NCBI GenBank assembly: GCA_030062745.1
Contig: CP099841.1
Location: 16,543,063 to 16,607,062, forward strand
Origin: Capitulum mitella
Lineage: Eukaryota; Arthropoda; Thecostraca; Pollicipedomorpha; Pollicipedidae
DNA: 64,000 nucleotides
Direction: 5' to 3'
Shown here: one piece after another, positions 26,401 through 39,329 of the stretch
Layout: each line of letters begins with the position of its first letter
How positions within the stretch are numbered: the stretch's first letter is position 1
The notes under the pieces: generated by a model
The model's input: the letters and a program-made list of their open reading frames with translations, nothing else
Database searches by the model: none
What the model was told of the DNA's origin: nothing
Program-made: the position numbers and the translations under genes

Positions 26401-29400
26401 TTTCATGCAGTTTTTAACCAGTAAGATGTGTCTTCATGGTTCATTACGTGACAAAGGACGAACAGCTGCCTATTTCGTTTCCCCATGAATTTGGATGTAC
26501 GATGAAACTGAGTATTCGGATTCAGATGAATGAAATATTTGGCCGAATATCCCGCTTCTGTAAATGTTCGAATCTTGATTTCAAGATTCGAATATTCGAC
26601 GAATATTCGGTTGGCTACTTTGCCATCCGAATACTCGCCGAATATTTGAATGGCAACCGAGCATTTGAGTACTCTAGTGCATTTCGCTCCAGCATCTGAA
26701 GAAATAGTCGGGTCAAATTATACATAACGAAATGAAATGATAATGATGAATCTCCTGCCGTTGTTTCGGCTTCTAAAAGTCATCAAGGATGAGAGCAGTG
26801 ACATTACTAAGATATGCCCCGCCCCTTTCCCACAGTGGCATGGAGGGAGATGAATAGCTTCGGAGTTATCTCACTTTTGTTCTTTGTCTGGCAACAATGG
26901 GCAGAGATGCAGACTCGATAGCAGTCGGTGGGCTTTTTTGAGACTTTTTTAACTTCTTGGTATGATTCGCAACTGTGCGAACCAGTTCTGCCATTTTCTA
27001 CCTGATCTGAGTCATTCATCGCCGATTTCGAAGGCAGTGCAGTTTGGTTCACAACAGTTATTCGTGACCTGACCTCAGGTCAGTGGTCAGGGTTCATTGA
27101 AACTTTGCCCATTGACTGAAACTGCATGTCTGGATCTCGCCACACTCAAATTGTTACAAAAATGCCCTTAATTTCCGAAAAAAACGACAATATGTGTTGA
27201 AAGGGGCTTGATCTTACGTCAATGACCGGAGGTTTTCGATAACTCCGAGATAGCAGATTTGTTGCGTTTATCAAAGTCTCTAACCCCTGAAAGTTTGGTT
27301 GTGATATCATGTTTTCCAAAAAATTGCAGGACGCTAAACCTTTCTGAACATAGGTCCATTTGGCCACTTAACCTGAAGTGAAAGAATTCGGTACAAGATA
27401 TAAAAATGATCAAGCAAATGGTACACAAAGATTCGTGGCGCTGCGTTTGTTTGTACTCTCGCAGCCCTGGAAAAAGTTCAGGGGGACAGTGAACCGCTCC
27501 TCCCCATTCGGGGGCTAGTTAAACACGTTCAAATGCTCTCTTTGACTGAAGCAAAAACGTGTCCGTAGACAGTTCACAAATACCGCGTTTTGCTGTCGGT
27601 GCTGGAAATACATGTTACGAAGTTGTTGGGACCAATACCAAAAGCCAAGCGGAACCTAGTTCTTGTTCTAATATTGTCTATAGAGACTGTGGTGAGCAGG
27701 AAGAGGAGAGATTCCTACCAAATTCAAGACTGATGTGAATGTTTCTCCATGTTTATCTCTTCTCAAACTAATCACTCCCCACCGCCGTATCGTATAGGCT
27801 TGGCGGTTTGTCCCCCCGGTTACTCAGCAGCACGACTGCCAATCAGAGCGCCATCTGCTGCCGACGTATTGCCCGTCTCTTGACCCGGTAGTGCACGCCG
27901 CCGTCCGCCCGGTGCTCGGGGCCGGCCGCAGCTTGGTTCTGTAGCTTGTTCATGCACCTGTAAATCATTCTGGTTTTTACATATTGTTCTGATTTTACAT
28001 TCTCGGACGAAATGGCGCAAGTTCCAAAATATTGGAACATCATGTCCGAATATTCGATTGTACGCATCCGAATATTCGAATGAAACCCATCTGAATGTTG
28101 TAATCCCAAAACCTTATCGAATTATCAGCTTTAATGTACAAACTACCACGTTGTTTAGCAGATGGATTCCCTTGTGCACTTCGCAATACAAATCTATCTG
28201 GTAGCATCGATTTTCAATAATAATAACTTCCGGGAACATTTTCTTATTTATTGTTCCTATGTAACCAATTCCGGTCTCCTGATTTCAAATCCGTTGTCAG
28301 AACTGCAAAAATCGAAATGGAAATGGCTCTATTCAGTCCTCAAAGTGAGGCTCCGTTGAAACGGCCCGTGATTGGTTGTAACGTCAGCGAGGTTCAAACA
28401 TGTCCCTCTAAAGACTAAAAAAATCGCATGACACCATCTATGTCAGCTGGCTTGTTAGAAGGTTTAGTTAGAGACGTTCCCATGCTGTCTAGCAATGTTA
28501 ACAAATATAAAATAGTGTAGCAAATAAATAGTTTGTTGGTCATACTTAACCTTACCTAACCTTGCTGAGATTGGATCGCTGGATGGAGTATCACTACTTG
28601 TATGACGTCATCCGATTTTGTTAGCCTGTACAAAAAAGTGGTTCAAACAGAGCTAGTAGCGAGTCAGTCGTCTCCAGGCTTGTGTTTTAAAGATGTTATG
28701 TTTTCGAGATGTGATGTTGTAAAGATGGAAGTGTAATGTTGTAAAGTCTTGTCTCATCACCGCGATTCAGAGTCCAAGGATTTGACAACGTCCTTACCGA
28801 GAGCGGTGGCAAGGCACTCTGTCTCAGGACTAGTGTGTTCAGTGGCACCCAGTTTGAACAACAGAAGGAGGTGGATTGTGAGCTGAGTCACATTACTAAC
28901 ACCAAGTCCCATGGCCTTGGTCTAAATTTAGTCACGAGTCAGATGTGTGTTTGTGACATCTTCTTCTCCGTATATACCACAGTCTCCGTTGCATTGGGTC
29001 ATAAGGCATACATACAGTGTGGTGCGCGTTGAGCTGCTTGTAAAATGTACGCACGTTGAGCTGCTTGTAAAATGTACGCACGTTGAGCTGCAATGGTTAC
29101 ATGCTATTGTGTAAGCAATGGTGTTTAATGGTGTAAACAGCCATAAAGTTCAAGACTGTTTAAGGGTCTAAACAGTCATGGAGAGAAATTGCTTTTGTCT
29201 GGGTGACATGCTGTGCATAACTAAAGGCTTGACGCATGGATTTTTTCCTTTTTTTGTTTAATGAAAACTCCTGAAAAACTAGTATCATATTAAAACTGAA
29301 GATCTGACTCAGGCATTTTCATTTTCCCTTTTCTTCCTAAGTGACAACTACTTTAGGGGGTTGGGCGCCGAATGACCCTGCAGTCGGTGCGCCCCTAAGC

Positions 29401-30504
29401 CCCAATAACCAACCAACCAACTTTAGGGGGTCGTCTACGAATTTCGTAGCGCATTTTTGAGTGAATTTTTACTGTCCCCCATGTAACGTTTCGTCACGAG
29501 ATGGCAAAGCCCCTAAAAAGTTATGTAATGCTAGGCCATCAAACCCCTCTTCCAGTCACACAAAACTTTCAAAATTGACGAAAAATGCAACCCTCTTAAA
29601 GAAACAAGTGACACCCTCCCGCCCCCTACGCAACACTTGGTTACGTACAGGCCTGTTCCCACCTCCTCTTAGCGTTACATAATTAATGGATGGCCCCTTG
29701 GATGCAATCTCCGTCCTTGTGCTGCGCAAAAACAGCGCCAGTGTGACAAGCTGCACTTCCCCTCCCCTGCTGGCAGCATTCGCTATCTAACTGGTGGTGC
29801 GCACAGCTCGGCATCGTATTGCAGACTACTGGTCAAGAAATCCAAGCATTTTTGCAGTAAGATGCACATCCAGAAATCGCTAACATAAAAATCCGTTAAA
29901 TACGCCCGGTGCAGTGTGCGCGGCAAGTTAAAACTAACAAGTTAACCCTAACGCCAAATTAAAACGCTGTCAAAGGCTGCTGGGGTGTCATTGCCGGGGA
30001 GTGACGTCACCCACCCGACCGGGTGTGCCACAATGCTGGAGTTCATAAATTTGCGGCCCGGCCATGACTTTTAACACGGCGGAGAAAGTCATCCTGGGTA
30101 TTTTGCCTGCTGCAAGGGTGTCGATTCCTGTCAATGATGGGGGGCCGAGCCGAGGGCCCGACAACCTTAACTCTCCCAAATATGGGTTTCTCAGCGGATT
30201 TAACCCACTTTATTTTGACGAACGAAAATGTATAAGCTTTTTTTGTTACTACTCACTCTCTCTCTCTCTCGCTTGCTCTCTCGCTCGCTCGCTCGGCTTT
30301 CGCTCCTGCGTCCAGGGGTGTCGTTTTGTGTAAAAAATTGGGGAAGATGGAGGGCGACGAGGTGAGGACCCGACAACATAGCCTCGCCCAAATGTGTGTT
30401 TCTCAACGGCTTTATCCCATTTAATTGTGGCTAACAGAAATTTATAAATTTTTGGGACTGTTCACTCAAAAAAGAAATACACTGGCTTGGATATATGTAT
30501 ATAT

Positions 30505-30555
<51 letters not shown>

Positions 30556-33500
30556 ATATATATAGATATCGATATTGAGATAGATGGATGAACGGATGAA
30601 TGGATGGAGATATATGGATTTAGATATGAACGATATGTATCATGTCTACTATCACTGAAACTGAAAAATATGAAATTCATAATTCCTGCTTTTATATTTT
30701 GTTCCACCGGCCTTTTTTGAATACAGTTATGATTTTAGACATGTTTTCTAACGGAAAGCGTTGGTAAGGCCCAGAGGACTACTGTTAGCGTTTAAATCAA
30801 TATTGGTAGCTCCCTGGAACTATCAGGCCTATGGAAACCGACGTCTTTACACAGTGTGCCCGTATCACCATAAACTCTGTCACTATTTCTTTTCTAAATG
30901 GTTTAAATAACTTTATGCTTAATTACATACATTCTGTCTATCTCTAATCTATTGCAGTCGTACTTTTCGTTATTATTGCCAATCTCCGGTGTTGAAGCCG
31001 GTAGAAAATATCGGATCCCAGACCAACACTGCGGGGTTTGTGGGACAGTGGAGATCTTTTCAAGAAGCGCAGAAATTAAACGAACATCCATGGAAGGTTC
31101 GACTTATAAGATAGAAAGATGTCCGGATATGATATCCGTTGCACCCTCGGGAGACGAAAGAACACTGTGCAAACAGAGCATAATGGGTCTGACATTGTGT
31201 TCACATATAGCCTGCGAAGGTCATGTTATTGGTTGCGATGGAATATAGGGCGCGAAGGGCTTTGATGTCATGCCTATTTTGTTTTCCTCGGTTAATCCTA
31301 TTCCCGGAGGGCTAGCAGTATGGCCGATTCCCGGCAGCAGGGGGGATTTGGTCCCCTTGAGATCTCGAGAACTATTCGTCTGATTTTGTCGCAACAAACG
31401 GCAACCGATTTGTCATGATGTAAACTACATCTTTAAAAAGATGTTTTCAAAATTTTAAAAGAGTGCATATAGGGTGGCAAAAAGTCATAACTGGGGATAT
31501 TTTTGTACTTCTTATGACTCCGTTGTTTATGGTCCGATTTTGATGAACTTGGCATGAATCGAGAGATTATGGATGGGACTTTTACCATTGGTCCATAATT
31601 TGGAATTTTGAGGAAATTCATAGGCGTTAAAAGGATTTCAAAAATAGGACGATTAGTTTTCACCAGCTGAGTGAACAAAAAAGGTAAAAACACTTTTTTG
31701 GCTTCTGTTAGTTATGTTATGCTAAAGAAATACAAATCGTATTACAATGTTTGTATAATGTTAGCATAGGCGGTGCCAGGGACATGAAAAAGAGGAACTG
31801 TCATGGTCACATATTCTTCAGATCAACTTCGGTCGATCAAAGGTTTAAGATCAACCTTTGACCTTAAACGACCTCCAGTGACCTTGGAGTCACTTGGAAT
31901 GATCTCGTGCTCATTTAATATTATCTGTAAACATTTTCAGTCATTCGAATTCGCTCTATTTCAGAAATTTCACCTTACGACTATTGTGATATAGGGTGTG
32001 TGCACTGGCATTTTAGGTCATAGCTCCGTGACCCGACCTGATGTCTAAGCTGAAACTTAATACACAAGTAGAGGGCACCTTTCTACGCCATATATATTCC
32101 GGGTTTGGCATTTCAAAACACTGCGCCGAAATTACTACTATAAAACCAAATTTTGTCTTTTCACCTTGACCTGACGTTGTGAAGGGACCTCAAATGAACA
32201 ACATTGTATCTGTACGTTGCCCAGCTATTTAGCTATACATCCATAGAAAGTTTTAAGTTCTATGTTAGAAACGCTAGTTTTGGCAGTCATTTTCCTTTTA
32301 CCCTCAACAGGCCGAAAATGGCCTGAGGTGCCTCCCAAAAACGTTGCCTGGCTCCGCCCCTGAGCAAAATTAAGTTTCAAAATTTTGTCACATTACGAAG
32401 AAAAAATAGCTAGAAAAAGTGATTAAGTTTCGTGAAGTTGCGTCAAAAAACCTGGAATTGGCAAGCAAAAACAACGGGAGCGGGATTCAGCCCCCTGCCG
32501 CGAATAAGGTTAAAGATAAACTGCCAGAAACCTAAAAAAACTGCTGCTTGGTCATTGAAAATGGTGCTAACTCCACATTAACTAATTCAGCCCTTGAACT
32601 TAATGTGATCTATGTGGAAGGTTTTCATGATCTTGTGAACACAAGATTGAGGTTCAGACGATCGTCACTATCGAAAGCTCTTCTTTATGCAGCGGTATTT
32701 GTGGTATCATTCACTTACACCGGATGGGCAGCCCTGTTCTCAATCTAGGAAACACATTATTCGACTGGCCGCACACCAGCAAGAAGAATGCCTCTCATTT
32801 GAAGTTTAAACATTGTCAGTCGCGATTACTCCTGAAAAGCCTACCATCCAGACGAAGTTGAAGGTATTGCAATAGACGCTAACTCGGCATCGTTTGGTGC
32901 CTTGCGCCACCTGCGGCAGCTTCGAAGTAAAATCGACCCCCGCCCCTCATATTCCGGGGACGAGAAGCCCTATCTACATGCTGCTAACGGCAGTCGATAG
33001 GGCGTGTCTTTCTCATCTCAGGGTGTGGAATCTGACTTACTGTATTAACACTTGACGTCATAAGCCACAAAAATGTCGGAATTTTTGCCAGAAAATGTGC
33101 AATGTTTATAACAAGATTTTGCAGATGTATTGGTTGAGTGACATCTTCAAAGCAGATATCAAACGAAGCATCACAGTTTCGTGTATCTTGGTGTGATGTG
33201 ATAAGTTCATTAAAAGCTATTCTGGAGAGGTCCGAGAAAATACTGAAACTTCCGATTGCGAAGTTACGGCCGAATGTGTGCCAGTGATGGCCAGACGCCA
33301 TAAATTCCATCGCACTCATGAGCGCCTTTTTTTTCTCAGGTTTTCCTCTTCCCCTCTCTCCTTGTGCTGCTTCAATTTACGGTCTCACGCAAATCACGCG
33401 ATACGATCCTTACGTGTCGCACTAGGGTGACCGGTTTTACAAAATGTTCCGACAATGTTTGCTCCACAAGTCTCTTCTGATGAATTTTACATTCTGACTG

Positions 33501-36500
33501 CGAATATGATCTTAAAAAAGCCGGTTTCAAAATTCCTTGGGAGCTCTGCCCATATAAAAGTTTTCACTTTTGATGATTTTTGCATTAAATCCATGACAAC
33601 CTCACACACAGGGTGACCAAGGCAAATAATCACGTTTCACTGACAGTGATAGTATATTATGAACAGGCTGGCACCAAAACCAACATTCTACCTCCATCTA
33701 GTGTCTCGACACATTTGCACAAAAAGTTGGTGTTTTAATAAATGCGATATTTCCAAATAGATGGCGGTAGCATCGGTAGTAGCACTGGTTGATATTTCCA
33801 CATCAGTTTATGCCAGGGACGTCGTTATTGCGCCCCTAGGAAGGCCTGTGCTCTTAATGGCAACCCGTTGCTGCTTCAACGACGCATCCAATACCCACCA
33901 GCTCTTCTTACGTGCTCACGCTGGGGTTGATGGAGAGTAGCCTGAACCGACGGATCGGCGACTGCCGCTGTCGTGAATGCTGCTTCTCTGGCTGCTGTTG
34001 CTGATGCTGTGGCTGCTGTCTCAGCATCAGACAGACAGCCTCCGTCCTGCTTCCTGTCACTAAACATTGCCGGTGGCATATTTTCTGGGTGCGCCATACA
34101 GGCGTTCTTTGTCACGCTGCCCTGGACAATGGCCAGCGCAGCGCCAGTAAAGTACTGCCGCTGGCGGCACAGCCGACTGCTCAGGTGAACCGGTGCATCG
34201 GCCACACCCCATCTTTGTCTTACACACATGACATATGACATATGACATATGACAGACCAGAGTTGTCTGCTCCGATGCTATATGTCAGTAGCTTGCCCAT
34301 CTGACAAGCTGAGCTCGTTAGCACGTGTAGTATGCGTGTATGTAGACAAAACAATGTGCCCGTTGTCATCGGTGTCAGGCAGAGATGGGGTGTGGCCGAT
34401 GCACCGGTTCACCTGAGCAGTCAACTGTGCCGCCAGCGGCAGTACTTTGCTGGCGCTGCGCTGGCCGCCGTCAGGGCAGCGTGACAAAGAACGCCCATAT
34501 GGCGCACCCAGAAAATATGCTACAAGCAATGTTTGGTGGCAAGAAACAGGCGACGAGGACGGAGGCTGTCCGTTTGATCCAGCGAATCTGACAGAGGAGG
34601 CAGCAGCAGCAGCAGCAGCAACAACAACAACCGGAGCAGCAGCATTTACAACAGCAGCAGTCGCCGATCCGGCAGTTCAAGCTAGTCTCCATCAACCTCG
34701 GAATGAGCACGTAGGAAGAATTGTTGGGCATCGGACACGCCGATGAAGAGGGCAACGACATCGAGCCACCATACGCCAGAAGGATGGAGGCGCTCAGCTG
34801 GTGTGCTACGTCGAGACGCCAATGAGGACAGGTGTGCCCAACCACACCCAGTCAACCAAGCGAGCGGTGAAGCTGACGAGCGAGATTGTCACTGCTGTTG
34901 CTGGATCTGACCGGCAAGATGGTCACGCCCTCAATAAGAGAGCTTCTCGGCAAAACGTGGCAGTGGCGAAACAAAATCAGAAACCCTAATACCTCTGCTC
35001 GGATCACAACGGGCGTAGACGTTTCGTGTACTGGCCATTGCTCTTGAGGTTGCAGAACGGTTGGGAAAGAAGAAGGGAAGGAAGGGTATGTGGTGTGACT
35101 TGGTATGTGGTTGGATGTTTTATGATTTAATTTGTTTTATTAGGGGTTTCTGTGGTCAGGTAAAATTTGTACTATGTGAATGTAAATCAAGTGTGACAAC
35201 ACAAACACCACTGCAACTAGTCTTCAAGGTGTAAAAGCTCTTTATCTGAGCGTCCCACGTGGATTACCAAAACAGCGTTTCGATGAGCATCTTGAGGTCG
35301 TTTTGAGACATTAAATCGACACTAAAGGAGTATCATGCATACCTACCCAGAGCGTCACCAGGAGGTTTCGCCGGAAGAGGGAGATGGGGGCAAAACAGCG
35401 GGCCATAAGGGGCCCAGCAGGTTGCTGGTTAGAGCACTGCTCTCCCCAGAGCCATAGTAACGATGTCCCTGGCATAAGCTGGTGTGAGAACGTCAGCCAG
35501 CGCAGTTAGCGATGCTTCCGTCATCCGCTGCGAAATATCTCATTAATTAGACGACTGGCTTTTGTGCCAGCATTCTGAGACACCGGATGGAGGTTAAATG
35601 TTGGTTTTGGTGCCAATCTATTTATGATACATTAACGCTGTCAGTGAAACATGATCCCAGTCAGTCCTAGCCTTAGTCACGCTATCCGTGGGACCGTCGT
35701 GCATATGATGCATTTTTAAGTGGGCGGGGTACGCCAAGAAATTTTGAAATCGGCATTTTGAAGGTGATGTTCGTGATCAGGATATAGAAATACATAAAAA
35801 AGCCCTCGTTAGTAACAATTTGAGAAACTCATTGCAAAACTCAGCCACTGTCGCACTGCTAATTGTTCGGCGAACAACGTCAGGCGGCAGCCGACCAACC
35901 CAGATGCCCGGCGGGCCGGTCCGTCTAACGGAAATCGCGTCTAACGTATGGGCGCGCATATCCGGTGACGGCCTATGGTGATCAGGTTTCGGCTTCCCCC
36001 GATCCAGCACGAAAAAGTGCGCGTCAGCCGGCCACCAGCTGTCCGCCAGCCAGCAGTCGTCAGCCAGCCGCCAGACACTTCAGTTTGCGTTTGATTGGCA
36101 AAATGTTGGTACTGTTAGATGCAAAATTAACCAATGTTACGTTCGGAAAATAACCAAGGTTAATAGATTCATTTGAACTTAATGGGGGAAAACTTTCGAA
36201 ATTTGTATCGTAATTAACCATCAAATTATAAGCCTTGAATAGCAAACCTTTGTCATAGAAGCGATAAAATACTGACACCATTCGCTTGGTTGTTCAACTC
36301 TCAAAAACGTGTTGTGGAATTTGCTAGTTTTAGTGGAGGCATAGCTACACTGCCGAATAAAAGCTTGTCTCACCATGCCGACGCGCTTCCGCAAATCGTT
36401 CGACAGCATGGTACTATTTTGGCCCTAATTTGGGTAAAATGGAACCCACGTGAAAAATGTTTGCCTCAGACTGCGACAAACTGGTCAAGTAACAGGCAGC

Positions 36501-39263
36501 AAGTGTGTCGCCTTTGATAGGCCTGGTAGTGCGCAGGCCCTACCAATATTGATTTGCGCCCAAGCAGTGTTCCTCCGACCAGCACGAAAAGGTGCGCATC
36601 AGCCGGCCGGCAGCTGTCCACCAGCCAGCAGTCGTCAGCCGGCCAGCAGCTGTCCGCCAGCCGGCAGTCGTCAGCCGGCCGGCAGCTGTCTGTCAGCCGG
36701 CAATCGCTAGCCAGCCGGCAGCTGTCCGCCAGCCGGCAGTTGTCGCCGGCCGGTGGCCAGTCGTCGGCCTAAGGGAAAGGTGTCTGATTCTCCCGACGTA
36801 ACCGCGCGACACGTCACCCAGCCACCGTCGTCGGAGGAAGACGTGAGGAAGTCGCCACAGTTCCAGTGGTTCGCGATGGTTCGCGACTGCGAAACTCACG
36901 CCGTCTGAGAACTGACGTCATCTTGGCCTGATCAGCCAGAGTCTGCGACACAGACGGATCACGGTCGGCCAGCACGAACCCTGAATACCAGGACGGCGTC
37001 CTAGCAGGCTGGGGGCGACCAACTCGGACCCAGAAGCCCCAGGACGTCGTCAGCAGTCTGCGTATCGGTGGTGATTTACCGTAACGTTTGTCTGCCGGTT
37101 CTGCGGAACACACTGCTGCATATATCTGTATTTTTGAGTTGTTGGACGACCTGCCGTGGCCGATTCTTCCTCATGGTTAGGCCCACTTCCCGGGCCACAG
37201 AACTCCAAGTAGTTCAGCGGGGACAGCTTGCTCGCAGTCTGCAGAATCCTAACCGCTAGGCGCAGCATGCCTACAGCACTGAACGGTTCGACCACTTTCC
37301 TCTCAGTCCGTCAGAGTACGGCGTTCTGGAGCGCGAATAGCGCACAGCAGCTGGTTTGGCCGGTGAGTTGGGTTAGTTCCGCCGGTGCGCCGCGGCCAGG
37401 CCCTGCGGCCCGCTCACAGGCGGCCGGCTCCATCAGGTATTGATTCATCGATTTGCCGGCATAAAGCCCAGCAGGTGCTGACGTCACACCGCCGAGACGA
37501 GCTTACCGCGTACACCGGTCCACCAGCTCAGACCAGACCAGACCACACCAGTCCACCAGGTCAGACTAGTCCAGACCACACTGGTGCACCAGGTCAGACC
37601 AGACCAGACCACGCCGGTCCATCAGGTGAGACCAGACCAGGCCACACCGGCCCACCACGTCAGACCAAACCAGGCCACACCGGTCCACCAGATCAGACCA
37701 AAGCGGTCCACCAGGTCACATCAGACTAGACAAACCAGACCAGACCTGGCAGGTGCCGGCGTCACACTGCTGAGACGATCTACCGCGTGCGACTGTTCGT
37801 TATGTCAGGCCAGACCAGACCAGACGAGTCTGGTCTGGTTGCACAGAGAACTGGATACGAGACATTTGCCAGAGGGGGTTAGATACGCATTGCATGACGG
37901 CCCGATGCATCTTTTTATCTGGGACAAGGATAAATCATGTTTTTTGGGGGGAGAAGGAAGAGTGGGAAATGTTGCCGTAGGGTATCGGCTGCCTAGCTAG
38001 AACAGAACGGACCAAGTTGCAGCAGATGCGAAGTAAGCGTTACCGCAGTTACCTGGTTACCAGGATGACCAGGAAAGTGATAACAAGAATATGCAGAAAG
38101 CAAGACCAACGAAGAGCATTGGCGTAAGCGAACTGGATTCTGAGGCTGGGTCTAGCACTAGTGGCACTGAAACTATTCGATACCTTTCGTCATCGCAGCG
38201 GAAATGAAGCCAAACGAGATAGATAGCGTGATGTGCTATGCACAGCGTCATACCTTGTTTTTCCATCCCAGGGCCACTTTTAAAGCAGGGCTTAACACGA
38301 CAAACCACCAATGCCTGTTCGTCATAACTCCTCCAATCTGGATAAAATTCGCCACGCAGGTTTATCTGTATTCCATATGACATCATTGTCATCTTTAGCC
38401 TTCTATGTCACTTGAGTTATGAGATGGTCACGAATTTTTTCAGGAGCATCTGGAAAGCTGCTCCAGAAAGTATTTTTCTGCATGCATTCGCTCCTTGGGT
38501 CTCACGAAACCTGCACGTAATTGGAATCCGGATAACCCGTTACATCCATTAAAATACCAATGACGACTTCAGGTCACGTTTTACCCCGCAACTCTATGAC
38601 CTTTTGTTATAGCCGTGACCTTTCAGAATTGCCACTTTCCGAAAAAAAATTTCCCTGGAAGATGTCTAACATGTTGCTTAAATGATGACGCAACGTTTTC
38701 TTTATAACTCCGATTCTGTGACGTGCCACCGAGGTCAACAGTGAGGTCATGGCACGGCCTTCGAATATCGTTGGTGCGTATGGCTAACAACATGATTGAT
38801 ATGAGTATCATATGAAAGCTAGTTGTACAGTCAATACCTTGGCAATGTTTGGAGCATGTGAGAGGTCACGCAGGTCAAGTGTCAGTCATTGATCTGACCT
38901 TGAGCAGTGGTTGCAGGTGGAACTTTGCAGGTAGTCGACATGGTTACCATTAAAGGACATTTTGAGCGTAAAATGGCCATAGAACGGGGCGATCCAAAGG
39001 CAACGAATGTCCAGCTAGATAAATACATCCCCACACCTGTCAAGTTCCATGGCAGGCTGGCAGTGCGGGTGCTTTGCACTATATGTGGCACAGTCTGCAT
39101 ATTCGTAGGTTACACTGTATCTATTTTAGATGTATGCATGTATGTGCTGCATGGACAGATGTAGATTGTATATACATATACAGATACATATACGTATTTA
39201 TACATACATACATATACATATATACGTATACATATTAGATGTATACATGTTGCATATATTGCA

Positions 39264-39329
<66 letters not shown>

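Noticed and set aside
32984..33319. 111-codon minus-strand frame with an ATG start
   Set aside because: No recognisable domain, no splice partner, inside an intron of R7BP; chance frames of this length occur elsewhere in the window.
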